Below the pieces are notes generated by a model. It did no database searches. It saw only the letters and a program-made list of their open reading frames with translations, and was not told where the DNA came from. DNA of 64,000 nt from Paragemmobacter ruber (lineage in GTDB: Bacteria; Pseudomonadota; Alphaproteobacteria; Rhodobacterales; Rhodobacteraceae): NCBI RefSeq assembly GCF_009908315.1, contig NZ_JAAATW010000002.1, positions 310,001-374,000 of the forward strand, in the 5' to 3' direction. The position numbers and the translations under genes are program-made. How positions within the stretch are numbered: the stretch's first letter is position 1; each line of letters starts with the position of its first letter. Positions 55,286 to 62,057 of the stretch are shown here, in pieces.

Positions 55286-56069
55286 GATGGGCCACCGTCA
55301 CCTCGACAATCCCGAGCGCGCCAAGGCCTGCCGCGCAGGCGACGGCAAAGACCCGGTCGCGCGGCGTGAAGGCCAGCCGATCCATAAGCGGGAACTGCCC
55401 GGTGAAGCCACGGCATTTCATCGCCTGAAGGATGCGCTCGGACCGTTCCAGCGCGCGCACCAGCAGCATCCCCACCAGATGGCCGAGGCTGCGCCAGGTG
55501 TGGCGGTTCGATCCCGGGCGGAAGGCGCGGGCGCGCATGGCCTGCCGCGCGCGCAGGTATTCGGCGCGCAGCACGTCGACATAGCGGACGGTGAAGAGCA
55601 GAAGGTGCACCAGCAGCAGGGGCGTCTTGAGCCGGGCCAGGGCGTGGCCAAGGGTGACCGGGTCCATCGTGCCCACCAGCACCATGAGCGCAAGGATCAC
55701 GGCATTGGCGGTGAGGCCGATCTCTACCGCCAGCCTCAGGCCTTCGACTGTGGCGACCACCCCGAAGGGCAGGGTCGCCAGCGGCGTGCCCGGTGTGGTG
55801 ACAGGCAGAAGGAGCAGCATGAACAGGATGAAGCCATCCATCATCGCCATGCGGCGCAGGGTGATGCGGGCAGGCAGGCCGGACAGCGCCAGGAGCGCCA
55901 GCGCGAAGGCGAGCGCAAGGGCCAGTGCGGGCAGCGTCTGCAGCGCCACGGTGGTGATGGCAAAGGCCAGCGCCGCAAGGAGGCGCGCACGCGGATCGAG
56001 GCGGCGGATCGGCGCGGGCGTGCCGGTGTCCGCGCCGTGGTGATCGGGTTCGAGCAGTAGGTGGCCCAA
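55278..56069 (-). CDS. cbiQ: ECF transporter transmembrane T component
   Basis: Scaffold subunit coupling the ATPase to the substrate-specific CbiM, 263 residues with about five or six hydrophobic segments. The two coupling-helix motifs with Ala-Arg-Gly-like triplets are visible as ARQAMRARAF near 168-177 and LQAMKCRGFTG near 210-220. TTG start at 56069; AAAGGG inside the end of the upstream gene is its ribosome site. Overlaps cbiO by eight bases. Confidence 0.88.
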   Translation of the reverse strand: MGHLLLEPDHHGADTGTPAPIRRLDPRARLLAALAFAITTVALQTLPALALALAFALALLALSGLPARITLRRMAMMDGFILFMLLLLPVTTPGTPLATLPFGVVATVEGLRLAVEIGLTANAVILALMVLVGTMDPVTLGHALARLKTPLLLVHLLLFTVRYVDVLRAEYLRARQAMRARAFRPGSNRHTWRSLGHLVGMLLVRALERSERILQAMKCRGFTGQFPLMDRLAFTPRDRVFAVACAAGLGALGIVEVTVAHLA

Positions 56070-56072
56070 GGA

Positions 56073-56645
56073 TCAGCCCTTTGCCATGCGGCGGCGCGCG
56101 GCGATGTAGAAGCCGATGCCGAACAGGCCGAAGATGTAGCCGATCCCGCCGAGGATCGTCTGCAGATCGTTCTTTTCCTTGTAGGCGGCGATGTCCTGCC
56201 GCAGCGGGCGCAATTCGTCGCGCAGCAGGGCCGCGATGGCCGCCGTGTCGGCAGCAGGGGCAGCGGCGTCGCCTTGCGGGGCGGCGGCGGCGGGCACCGT
56301 CACCGCGGCCTTGCCCAGAAGGCGCGCCACTTCCTCGGCCGGCAGGGTGACTTGCGCGACATGGCCCGCGCCCAGATCGGCGCGGAAGACATGGGTGACG
56401 GGATCGATGGGGGTGAAGGAGAACAGGCCTTCCGCATCGGTGACGGTTTCACCAAGGACGCGCCCGGCAGGATCGGTCACCGTGACCGGAACGCCCGCCG
56501 CCATGTCGCCATCGGAGAAGCCGATCTCGCCCTCGATCGTGTTGGCGCCGAGATAGACGGCGGCGATCACCTTATGCGCGGCGGCGGGCAGGGCGAGGGC
56601 GGGCATGAGAAGCAGGGCCAGCGCAAGGGCGCGCGCGCGGATCAT
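56073..56645 (-). CDS. ECF metal transporter accessory protein (NikL/CbiL-like)
   Basis: 190 residues: a signal peptide (about 1-23, ends PAAAHK), a carboxypeptidase-regulatory-like beta-sandwich (about 25-115; TVTDPAGRVLGETVTDAEGLFSF), an Ala-rich linker and a C-terminal membrane helix (about 165-185). This matches the L subunit of K-M-L-Q-O type transporters, which replaces CbiN. The His right after the signal (AHK) may be a new N-terminal metal ligand. ATGA overlap with cbiM. Confidence 0.78.
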   Translation of the reverse strand: MIRARALALALLLMPALALPAAAHKVIAAVYLGANTIEGEIGFSDGDMAAGVPVTVTDPAGRVLGETVTDAEGLFSFTPIDPVTHVFRADLGAGHVAQVTLPAEEVARLLGKAAVTVPAAAAPQGDAAAPAADTAAIAALLRDELRPLRQDIAAYKEKNDLQTILGGIGYIFGLFGIGFYIAARRRMAKG

Positions 56646-57253
56646 GGTGTGGGCTCCAATGCGGTAAACAGGTCAGGCCTGACTTTGAGGGCGAGGGAGA
56701 CGGCGGCGGCGGTCAGCAGACCTTCGACCAGCATCACGGGCAGATGCGCGACAAAGACAAGCTGCGCGGCGACGCCGAATTGCGTGCCGCTGAGCGCGAG
56801 CGAGACCGCGACGAAAAGCGTGGTCAGCGCGATGGCCAGCGCGCCGCCGATCCCGCCCCAGAGCGCGGCGCGCGCGCCGCCCCGCCGCAGGAGCGGGCCG
56901 CAGATCAGCCCGGCCAGCACGGCGGGCATGGCGATGTTGAAGGTGTTGATGCCCAGCACCGTGACGCCGCCAAAGCCGAAGAACACCGCCTGCAGCACCA
57001 ACCCCACGAACAGGGCGGGAAAGGCCGCCCAGCCGAGGATGAGCCCGGCCAGCCCGTTCAGGATCAGGTGCACCGAAGAGGGGCCGATCGGCACATGGAT
57101 CAGCGATGCGACGAAGAAGGTGGCCGACAGGACACCGGCGACGGGGATCTTTTCCATCGTCAGCGACCGCAGGCCGAGGGCGATGCCCCCGGCTGCGGCC
57201 ACCGCCCCGGCGATCACGACGGGATTGGACAGGGCGCCATCGACGATGTGCAT
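56642..57253 (-). CDS. cbiM: ECF transporter substrate-specific component CbiM
   Basis: Membrane protein that binds Co(II) or Ni(II), 203 residues. The N-terminus MHIVDGALS supplies the metal site (amino group, His2 and a further His), and a second His lies in HVPIGPSSVHLILNG near 53-67. About seven hydrophobic segments. Sequence does not separate cobalt from nickel; the cobalamin riboswitch upstream of the operon favours cobalt. One base separates it from the K gene. Confidence 0.92.
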   Translation of the reverse strand: MHIVDGALSNPVVIAGAVAAAGGIALGLRSLTMEKIPVAGVLSATFFVASLIHVPIGPSSVHLILNGLAGLILGWAAFPALFVGLVLQAVFFGFGGVTVLGINTFNIAMPAVLAGLICGPLLRRGGARAALWGGIGGALAIALTTLFVAVSLALSGTQFGVAAQLVFVAHLPVMLVEGLLTAAAVSLALKVRPDLFTALEPTP

Positions 57254-57254
57254 G

Positions 57255-58055
57255 TCACTGCACGTCCCAGGCGCGGACCCAGATCACCGCATCCTGGCTA
57301 AGTTCCTTGCCCTGATGCTCTTTTACCGGGCCGGAGCCGAGCGCGGCGAAGCCCCACCATCCGGCCTTGGGGATGCCGAAGGTGAAATAGCCGTTGGCAT
57401 CGCTGATCGCGACGACCGATCCGCCCCGCATGGGGCCTGCCGTGGGCGGCTTGGCCGTGTTGGTGGCAAGGTCGGGTTCAGCGGCCATGTATTCGATCTC
57501 GATCTCCACCCCCGCGACGGGGGCGCCGTCTGACAGGACCTGCCCGGTGAAGGTGGACCCGGCAAGGATGTTGTAGGGCTTGTTCAGCGGCAGGATTTCG
57601 GTGGCAAGGCCTTGGGGTTCCATCCAGTCGGTCGGCAGCTGCGCGTGGTTCACATAGACCTTGGTGAGTTGCTGGATGAAGACATCCTCGGCCTCTTCCA
57701 GATAGGGCGCGGGTTCCACAACGAGGACGTAATCCCCCGGGCGGGTGATGGGCAGGCTCGCCTCATAGGCGGCAGCGGCATTTTCCGCGCCGGTGAAGGT
57801 GATGGGCGCGAGGCGATCCATCAGGTCGATCCTTTTGCCGCGGCTGATGGCGTAGAAGGCCTGCGGCTGGCCCATGGCCATGACCTGCCCATTCTCGAAC
57901 GGGTGCCAGAAGACAAGGCGGAGCGGCAGGTCACCCGCGGCTTCGACAAGCGGGTCTTCGACGAAGACAAGCTGGAAATGCGCGGCGGCGGGCAGCGGAG
58001 CGGCGGCGCAGACGGCGGCACAGGCGGCCGCCAGCAGCTGAGAACGGAGAGACAT
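57255..58055 (-). CDS. DUF4198 periplasmic metal-uptake protein (NikK-like)
   Basis: 266 residues with a signal peptide (about 1-26, ending PLPAAAHF; the mature protein begins near a His). The body is beta-rich: an N-terminal domain about 27-150 and a carboxypeptidase-regulatory-like domain about 165-260 (TFTGQVLSDGAPVAGVEIEIEY, cut here in two parts). This matches the K subunit of K-M-L-Q-O type nickel/cobalt systems, thought to capture metal outside the membrane. ATG at 58055 with GAAAGGA upstream. First gene behind riboswitch 2, 146 bases from it. Confidence 0.82.
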   Translation of the reverse strand: MSLRSQLLAAACAAVCAAAPLPAAAHFQLVFVEDPLVEAAGDLPLRLVFWHPFENGQVMAMGQPQAFYAISRGKRIDLMDRLAPITFTGAENAAAAYEASLPITRPGDYVLVVEPAPYLEEAEDVFIQQLTKVYVNHAQLPTDWMEPQGLATEILPLNKPYNILAGSTFTGQVLSDGAPVAGVEIEIEYMAAEPDLATNTAKPPTAGPMRGGSVVAISDANGYFTFGIPKAGWWGFAALGSGPVKEHQGKELSQDAVIWVRAWDVQ

Positions 58056-58176
58056 CGGTTTTATCCTTTCTGTGCCGCAGTGTGCGGCCTTGCGAAAGGA
58101 CGTTCGGGATGAGGCACGCCACGGCCCGAGGGACCGCAGCGAGCCAGACGCACACCCCGGCGTCCGGTTTGAATGG

Positions 58177-58200
58177 GATGCGGGGGGGACCCCCGACATC
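58177..58200 (-). promoter_or_regulatory. Hairpin at the 3' end of riboswitch 2
   Basis: On the transcript strand GATG-(T)-CGGGGG pairs with CCCCCG-CATC around TCC: ten pairs with one bulged base, starting directly after the aptamer. Candidate expression platform; no T-run follows. Confidence 0.4.
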
Positions 58201-58201
58201 C

Positions 58202-58394
58202 GTCACCGGCAGGTCTCCTGGCTCGCGGGTCTTCGCTTTGCCGGCCTTCCCGGGCGGTTGGCCCAGTGGCATTTCCGGCATCGCTCGCCGCTTACAGTTG
58301 CGGGGGCAGCCACGGCATAGGCCCGGGATGGGGCCGCACCGTATTCCCTCTTGCACCCCTTGCCTGCCATGCTGACGGGCAGGGGACCGATGAC
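58202..58394 (-). ncRNA. Cobalamin riboswitch 2
   Basis: On the minus strand, P1 GTCATCGG (58394-58387) pairs with CCGGTGAC (58209-58202). The core GCTGCCCCCGCAACTGTAAG, CCACTGGG and AGGAGACCTGCC are all present. It controls the K-M-L-Q-O transporter operon to its left, so import is shut off when cobalamin is plentiful. Confidence 0.95.
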
Positions 58395-58400
58395 ACAACG

Positions 58401-58429
58401 ACTAGCCCACAACGCGCCGAGGCTGTCAA
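58401..58429 (-). promoter_or_regulatory. Promoter of riboswitch 2
   Basis: TTGACA (58429-58424), 17-base spacer, GCTAGT (58406-58401), reading leftwards. It ends seven bases before the aptamer. Confidence 0.5.
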
Positions 58430-58494
58430 TCGCCATCGTGGATCGGCGGTCTTGCCTTTCGCCGGCCGCGCCCTAGCGGGCGATGCGTTGGGGG

Positions 58495-58523
58495 TTGACA
58501 GGGGGCGTGGCTTTGGGGCTTGT
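58495..58523 (+). promoter_or_regulatory. Promoter of riboswitch 3
   Basis: TTGACA (58495-58500), 17-base spacer, weak -10 GCTTGT (58518-58523). The aptamer starts directly afterwards, so the start site may lie a few bases inside the outermost stem. Its -35 is 65 bases from the divergent one of riboswitch 2. Confidence 0.45.
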
Positions 58524-58705
58524 GGCAGGCGATGGTGTCCGGGAGCGCAAGGCCCCGGCTGAAAAGGGAACATGGTGCGGCCCCTGCGGCCAAGTCCGTG
58601 ACTGCCCCCGCAACTGTAAGCGGCGAGCCGTCCTGCAACGGCCACTGGGGCATCCGCCCCGGGAAGGCGCAGGGGGGCCGTGACCCGCGAGTCAGGAGAC
58701 CTGCC
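58524..58705 (+). ncRNA. Cobalamin riboswitch 3
   Basis: Outer stem GGCAGG (58524-58529) with CCTGCC (58700-58705). Conserved AAAAGGGAACATGGTGCGG, the core GACTGCCCCCGCAACTGTAAG (shown in family order), GGCCACTGGGG, GGGAAGGC and GTCAGGAGACCTGCC. Controls the DUF1636/ABC-transporter genes to the right. Confidence 0.95.
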
Positions 58706-58723
58706 ATCGTGACATCAACCAAC

Positions 58724-58741
58724 CCGGGCGGGGTGTCCCGG
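58724..58741 (+). promoter_or_regulatory. Hairpin masking a ribosome site
   Basis: CCGGG (58724-58728) pairs with CCCGG (58737-58741). Its right arm runs into GGAGGGAG (58740-58747), the ribosome site of the small ORF at 58755. It suits translational control by riboswitch 3. Confidence 0.4.
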
Positions 58742-58754
58742 AGGGAGTGACAGG

Positions 58755-58892
58755 ATGACGGATCGGCCCTTGCCGCGCCAATGCTGTGCCTTGCCGGTTG
58801 CCCCGCCCCTGCGGTGGAGGCGACCGTTCCATGCGTTATGCCCAGAGCTTTACCCATTGCGCGACCTGCCGCCATACGGGGGCGGCCTGTAG
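58755..58892 (+). CDS. Possible 45-residue small ORF behind riboswitch 3
   Basis: Starts with ATG seven bases after GGAGGGAG, the best ribosome site in this leader, and ends 62 bases inside the DUF1636 gene in another frame. The product would be Pro/Arg/Leu-rich with three Cys; I recognise no family. It could be a regulatory or coupling ORF that feeds ribosomes to the DUF1636 start, or it may be chance. Confidence 0.3.
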   Translation: MTDRPLPRQCCALPVAPPLRWRRPFHALCPELYPLRDLPPYGGGL

Positions 58893-59172
58893 CATCGGGC
58901 TGCGGCTGCTGCAGGCGGTGGCGCGGTCGGTCGAGGTGGCGGGGCCGGCGGTCGGGCCGGATTTCGCCCTGTCGGGCCGGATGCCGGTGGCGGGCTGCGC
59001 CGCGCCCTGCGTGCTGTCGTGGCGGGCAACTCCGGAGGCCTGCCTGTTGTTCGGTGGCGCGGAGGTGCCGCCGGACGAGGGCGTGATCTGGCCGGGCGAG
59101 ACGGGGGCATCCCTGCCGGGCGGGCCTTGGCCGCTGGCGCGGATGCAGGCGCTGGGGGCGGGGCTGCAATGA
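58831..59172 (+). CDS. DUF1636 family protein, behind riboswitch 3
   Basis: 113 residues, paralogue of the protein at 40856-41218. Cys pairs in HCATCRHTG (C-x-x-C) and VAGCAAPCVLSWRA (C-x-x-x-C) are kept, with a further Cys in TGAACSIG. Probably a small metal- or Fe-S-binding protein. ATG 58831 gives the family-like start; a GTG at 58786 would add 15 residues without homology. Overlaps the ATPase gene by four bases. Confidence 0.75.
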   Translation: MRYAQSFTHCATCRHTGAACSIGLRLLQAVARSVEVAGPAVGPDFALSGRMPVAGCAAPCVLSWRATPEACLLFGGAEVPPDEGVIWPGETGASLPGGPWPLARMQALGAGLQ

Positions 59173-59960
59173 CGCCGCATCTGGAATTGCGCGCCGCGGG
59201 ATGGGGGCCGCGCCGGGGGCCGCCCGTGCTGCGCGATGTGACGGTCGCGCTGGCGCGCGGGCAGATCCTTGGCGTGGTGGGGCCGAACGGCGCGGGCAAG
59301 TCCACGCTGCTGCGGCTGATCTACCGCTTTCTGCAGCCGCGCTGGGGCAGCGTACATCTGGATGGGCGCGATCTGTGGGCGATGGGCCCGCGTGAGGCCG
59401 CCTGCAAGATTGCCGCCGTGCTGCAGGAACAGCCCAGCGATTTCGCGCTGACGGTGCGCGAGATCGTGGATCTGGGCCGCGCGCCGCATCGCCGGGGCTT
59501 TGGGCGGGATGGGGCGCAGGATGCGGCGGTGGTGTCCCGCGCGCTGGCGCGGCTGGACCTTGCTGCGCTGGCCGATCGCCCTTTCGGCACAATGTCTGGC
59601 GGCGAGCGGCAGCGGGCGATGGTCGCCCGCGCGCTGGCGCAGGAGCCGGAGCTTCTGGTGCTGGACGAGCCGACCAACCATCTGGACATCCGCCACCAGC
59701 TGGAACTGCTGGCGCTGTTGCGCGATCTGCGGCTGACCATCGTTCTGAGCCTGCATGACCTGAACCTCGCCTCTGCCGTCTGCGACAGCATCCTGCTGTT
59801 GCAGGATGGCGCGGTCCGCGCGCAGGGGGCCACTGCGGCGGTGCTGGACCCGGCGACGCTGGGCCCCGTCTTCGGTGTGACAGTCCGGCCCGAACGGCTG
59901 GCGCCTTCGGGGCGGGACCATCTGACCTTTCATCTGAACCCACAGGAGACGTCTTCGTGA
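59169..59960 (+). CDS. ABC transporter ATPase (BtuD/FecE type)
   Basis: ATPase of an importer for cobalamin, corrinoid or iron-siderophore, 263 residues. Walker A VVGPNGAGKSTLLRLIY near 37-53, Q-loop VLQEQPSDFAL, signature MSGGERQRAMVARAL near 144-158, Walker B LLVLDEPTNHLDI and H-loop SLHDLNLAS. The upstream cobalamin riboswitch makes a corrinoid importer (BtuCDF-like) more likely than a siderophore one. Overlaps DUF1636 and the binding-protein gene by four bases each. Confidence 0.9.
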   Translation: MTPHLELRAAGWGPRRGPPVLRDVTVALARGQILGVVGPNGAGKSTLLRLIYRFLQPRWGSVHLDGRDLWAMGPREAACKIAAVLQEQPSDFALTVREIVDLGRAPHRRGFGRDGAQDAAVVSRALARLDLAALADRPFGTMSGGERQRAMVARALAQEPELLVLDEPTNHLDIRHQLELLALLRDLRLTIVLSLHDLNLASAVCDSILLLQDGAVRAQGATAAVLDPATLGPVFGVTVRPERLAPSGRDHLTFHLNPQETSS

Positions 59961-60892
59961 AACGCGCCCTTGCCGCCCTGCTGATGCTGGCCCCGCTGCC
60001 CGCACTGGCCTATCCCGTCACCGTGCAAAGCTGCAATCGCGCGGTGACCTTTGACGCCGCGCCCAAGGCGGCTGTCGCCAATGACGTCAATCTGGTGGAG
60101 ATGATGCTGGCGCTGGATCTGTCGGGCAGCATGGTGGGTTACACCGGCGTGTCGGGCTGGAAGACGCTGGACGAAGGTCTGCGCGCGGGCGTGGCCGAAC
60201 TGCCGGAGCTTTCGGCGCTATACCCATCGCGCGAGGTGCTGATCGGGGCGGGGACGGATTTCTTCTTCGCCGGCTGGAATTACGGCATGAAGGTGGGGGG
60301 CGAGGTCACGCCCGAGACGCTGGAGCCTTTCGGCATCCGGGTCTATGAACTGACCGAAAGCTGCATCCACATCATGCCCAAGGCCAAGATCAGCATGGAG
60401 GACATGTATAGTGACCTGCTGAACCTGGGCCGCATCTTCGGGGTGGAGGACCGGGCAGAGGCGTTGGTGGCGGGGTATCGCGCGGAATTGGCCGACACCA
60501 TTGCCGGGCTGTCGCCGCTGGCCGCGCCGCCGCGCGTGTTCGTCTACGATTCCGGCGAGGATGCGGTCTTCACCGCCGGGCGCTATGCGATGCCCACCGC
60601 GATCATCGAGGCGGCGGGCGGTGTGAACATCATGGACGACATGGAGAAAAGCTGGGCCGAGATCGGCTGGGAGCCGGTGATCGAGCGCAATCCCGAGGTG
60701 ATCATGATCGTCAACTATGGCGATGTGACCGCCGATCAGAAGATCGCCTTCCTGAAGGGCAATCCGGCCTTTGCCAATATCCCGGCGGTGCAGAACGACC
60801 GTTTCGTCGTGCTGGACTATGTCGAGGCGACGCCGGGGCCGCGCAACATCGGGGCCGTCCGCAAGGTGGCCGAGGCGCTGCGGGCCGAATGA
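59957..60892 (+). CDS. ABC transporter substrate-binding protein (BtuF-like)
   Basis: Periplasmic class III binding protein, 311 residues. Signal peptide about 1-18 (ALAALLMLAPLPALAYP). Two lobes joined by one long helix (about 150-175; DMYSDLLNLGRIFGVEDRAEALVAGY, cut here). It contains FVYDSGEDAVFTAGRYAMP and GNPAFANIPAVQNDRF, typical of BtuF/FhuD-like proteins. GTG start at 59957 overlapping the ATPase stop. Probably binds a corrinoid. Confidence 0.88.
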   Translation: MKRALAALLMLAPLPALAYPVTVQSCNRAVTFDAAPKAAVANDVNLVEMMLALDLSGSMVGYTGVSGWKTLDEGLRAGVAELPELSALYPSREVLIGAGTDFFFAGWNYGMKVGGEVTPETLEPFGIRVYELTESCIHIMPKAKISMEDMYSDLLNLGRIFGVEDRAEALVAGYRAELADTIAGLSPLAAPPRVFVYDSGEDAVFTAGRYAMPTAIIEAAGGVNIMDDMEKSWAEIGWEPVIERNPEVIMIVNYGDVTADQKIAFLKGNPAFANIPAVQNDRFVVLDYVEATPGPRNIGAVRKVAEALRAE

Positions 60893-60896
60893 CGTC

Positions 60897-61976
60897 ATGA
60901 CCGATAGGACCGGCACCCCGCCCGAGGCCCCCGCCCCCGCGCGCCCTGGGCGCCCTGCGATGCAGCGGCGGCTGGCGCTTGTGCTGCTGGTGGGGGTGGC
61001 GGTTCTGGTTCTGTCCTTCACGCTGGCGGTGAGTCTGGGCGCGGTCCACATCCCCATGGGCACGGTCTGGGGGGTGCTGGCCCAAGCCGCGCTGCCGGGG
61101 ATGGTGGCGGCGGACTGGCCGCCTGGACATGCCGCGATCGTGTGGGATCTGCGCCTGCCGCGGGCGGTGCTGGCCACGCTGGTGGGGGCGGGGCTGGCGG
61201 TCACGGGGGCGGCGCTGCAGGCCGTCACGCGGAACCCGCTGGCCGATCCGCAGCTTCTGGGGATTTCGTCCGGGGCGGCCTTTGGCGCGATTCTGGCGCT
61301 GCTGCATACGGGGCTTTTTCTGGGTCTGCTGACCGTGCCTGTGCTGGCCTTTGCCGGGGCACTGGCCGCGACGGCGCTGGTGCTGGGGGTGACGCAGGCC
61401 GCACGGGCGACCACGTCGGATCGCATGGTGCTGGCCGGGGTGGCGGTGTCCTTTGTCGTGATGGCGCTGGCCAACCTGCTGATCTTTCTGGGCGATCCGC
61501 GCGCGACCCATGTGGTGGTGTTCTGGATGCTGGGGGGATTGGGCCTTGCGCAATGGTCGCACCTGATCTGGCCGCTGATGGTGCTCTTGCCGGTGGCGGG
61601 GTGGCTGCTTGTGCGGGCGGGCGATCTGAACGCGATGACGGTGGGGGATGAGACGGCGGCGACGCTGGGGCTGAATGTCGCGCGGTTCCGGCGGGGCGTG
61701 TTCGTGGCGGCGGCGCTGATCACCGGGGTGATGGTGGCGTTTTCCGGGATCATCGGCTTTGTCGGGCTGATGGTGCCGCATATCGCGCGGATGATCGTGG
61801 GGGGCGATCACCGGCGCGTGCTGCCCGCCAGCGCGATGCTGGGGGCGGTGTTCCTGCTTTGCGCCGATATAGTGGCGCGCACCATCATGTCGCCCGAGGA
61901 CATGCCCATCGGGATCGTCACCGGGGTGGTGGGGGGCGTGTTCTTCATCTGGCTTTTGTGGCGCAAGGCGATGTGA
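60897..61976 (+). CDS. ABC transporter permease (BtuC/FecCD family)
   Basis: Membrane subunit, 359 residues with about ten helices. Family stretches are LRLPRAVLATLVGAGLAVTG and ALQAVTRNPLADPQLLGISSG (split here), VVFWMLGGLG, and FSGIIGFVGLMVPHIARMIVGGDHR with its coupling Gly. A 20-residue Pro/Ala-rich N-terminal extension precedes the first helix. ATG at 60897. It completes a three-gene importer with the order ATPase, binding protein, permease. Confidence 0.92.
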   Translation: MTDRTGTPPEAPAPARPGRPAMQRRLALVLLVGVAVLVLSFTLAVSLGAVHIPMGTVWGVLAQAALPGMVAADWPPGHAAIVWDLRLPRAVLATLVGAGLAVTGAALQAVTRNPLADPQLLGISSGAAFGAILALLHTGLFLGLLTVPVLAFAGALAATALVLGVTQAARATTSDRMVLAGVAVSFVVMALANLLIFLGDPRATHVVVFWMLGGLGLAQWSHLIWPLMVLLPVAGWLLVRAGDLNAMTVGDETAATLGLNVARFRRGVFVAAALITGVMVAFSGIIGFVGLMVPHIARMIVGGDHRRVLPASAMLGAVFLLCADIVARTIMSPEDMPIGIVTGVVGGVFFIWLLWRKAM

Positions 61977-62057
61977 CGGCAGCCCGGGTGTTGACCTTAG
62001 GCGGGCGTTCCGATTTCCGTTGCAGGGCCGGGCGGGCAGCAGGGTCATGAGGCGGAT

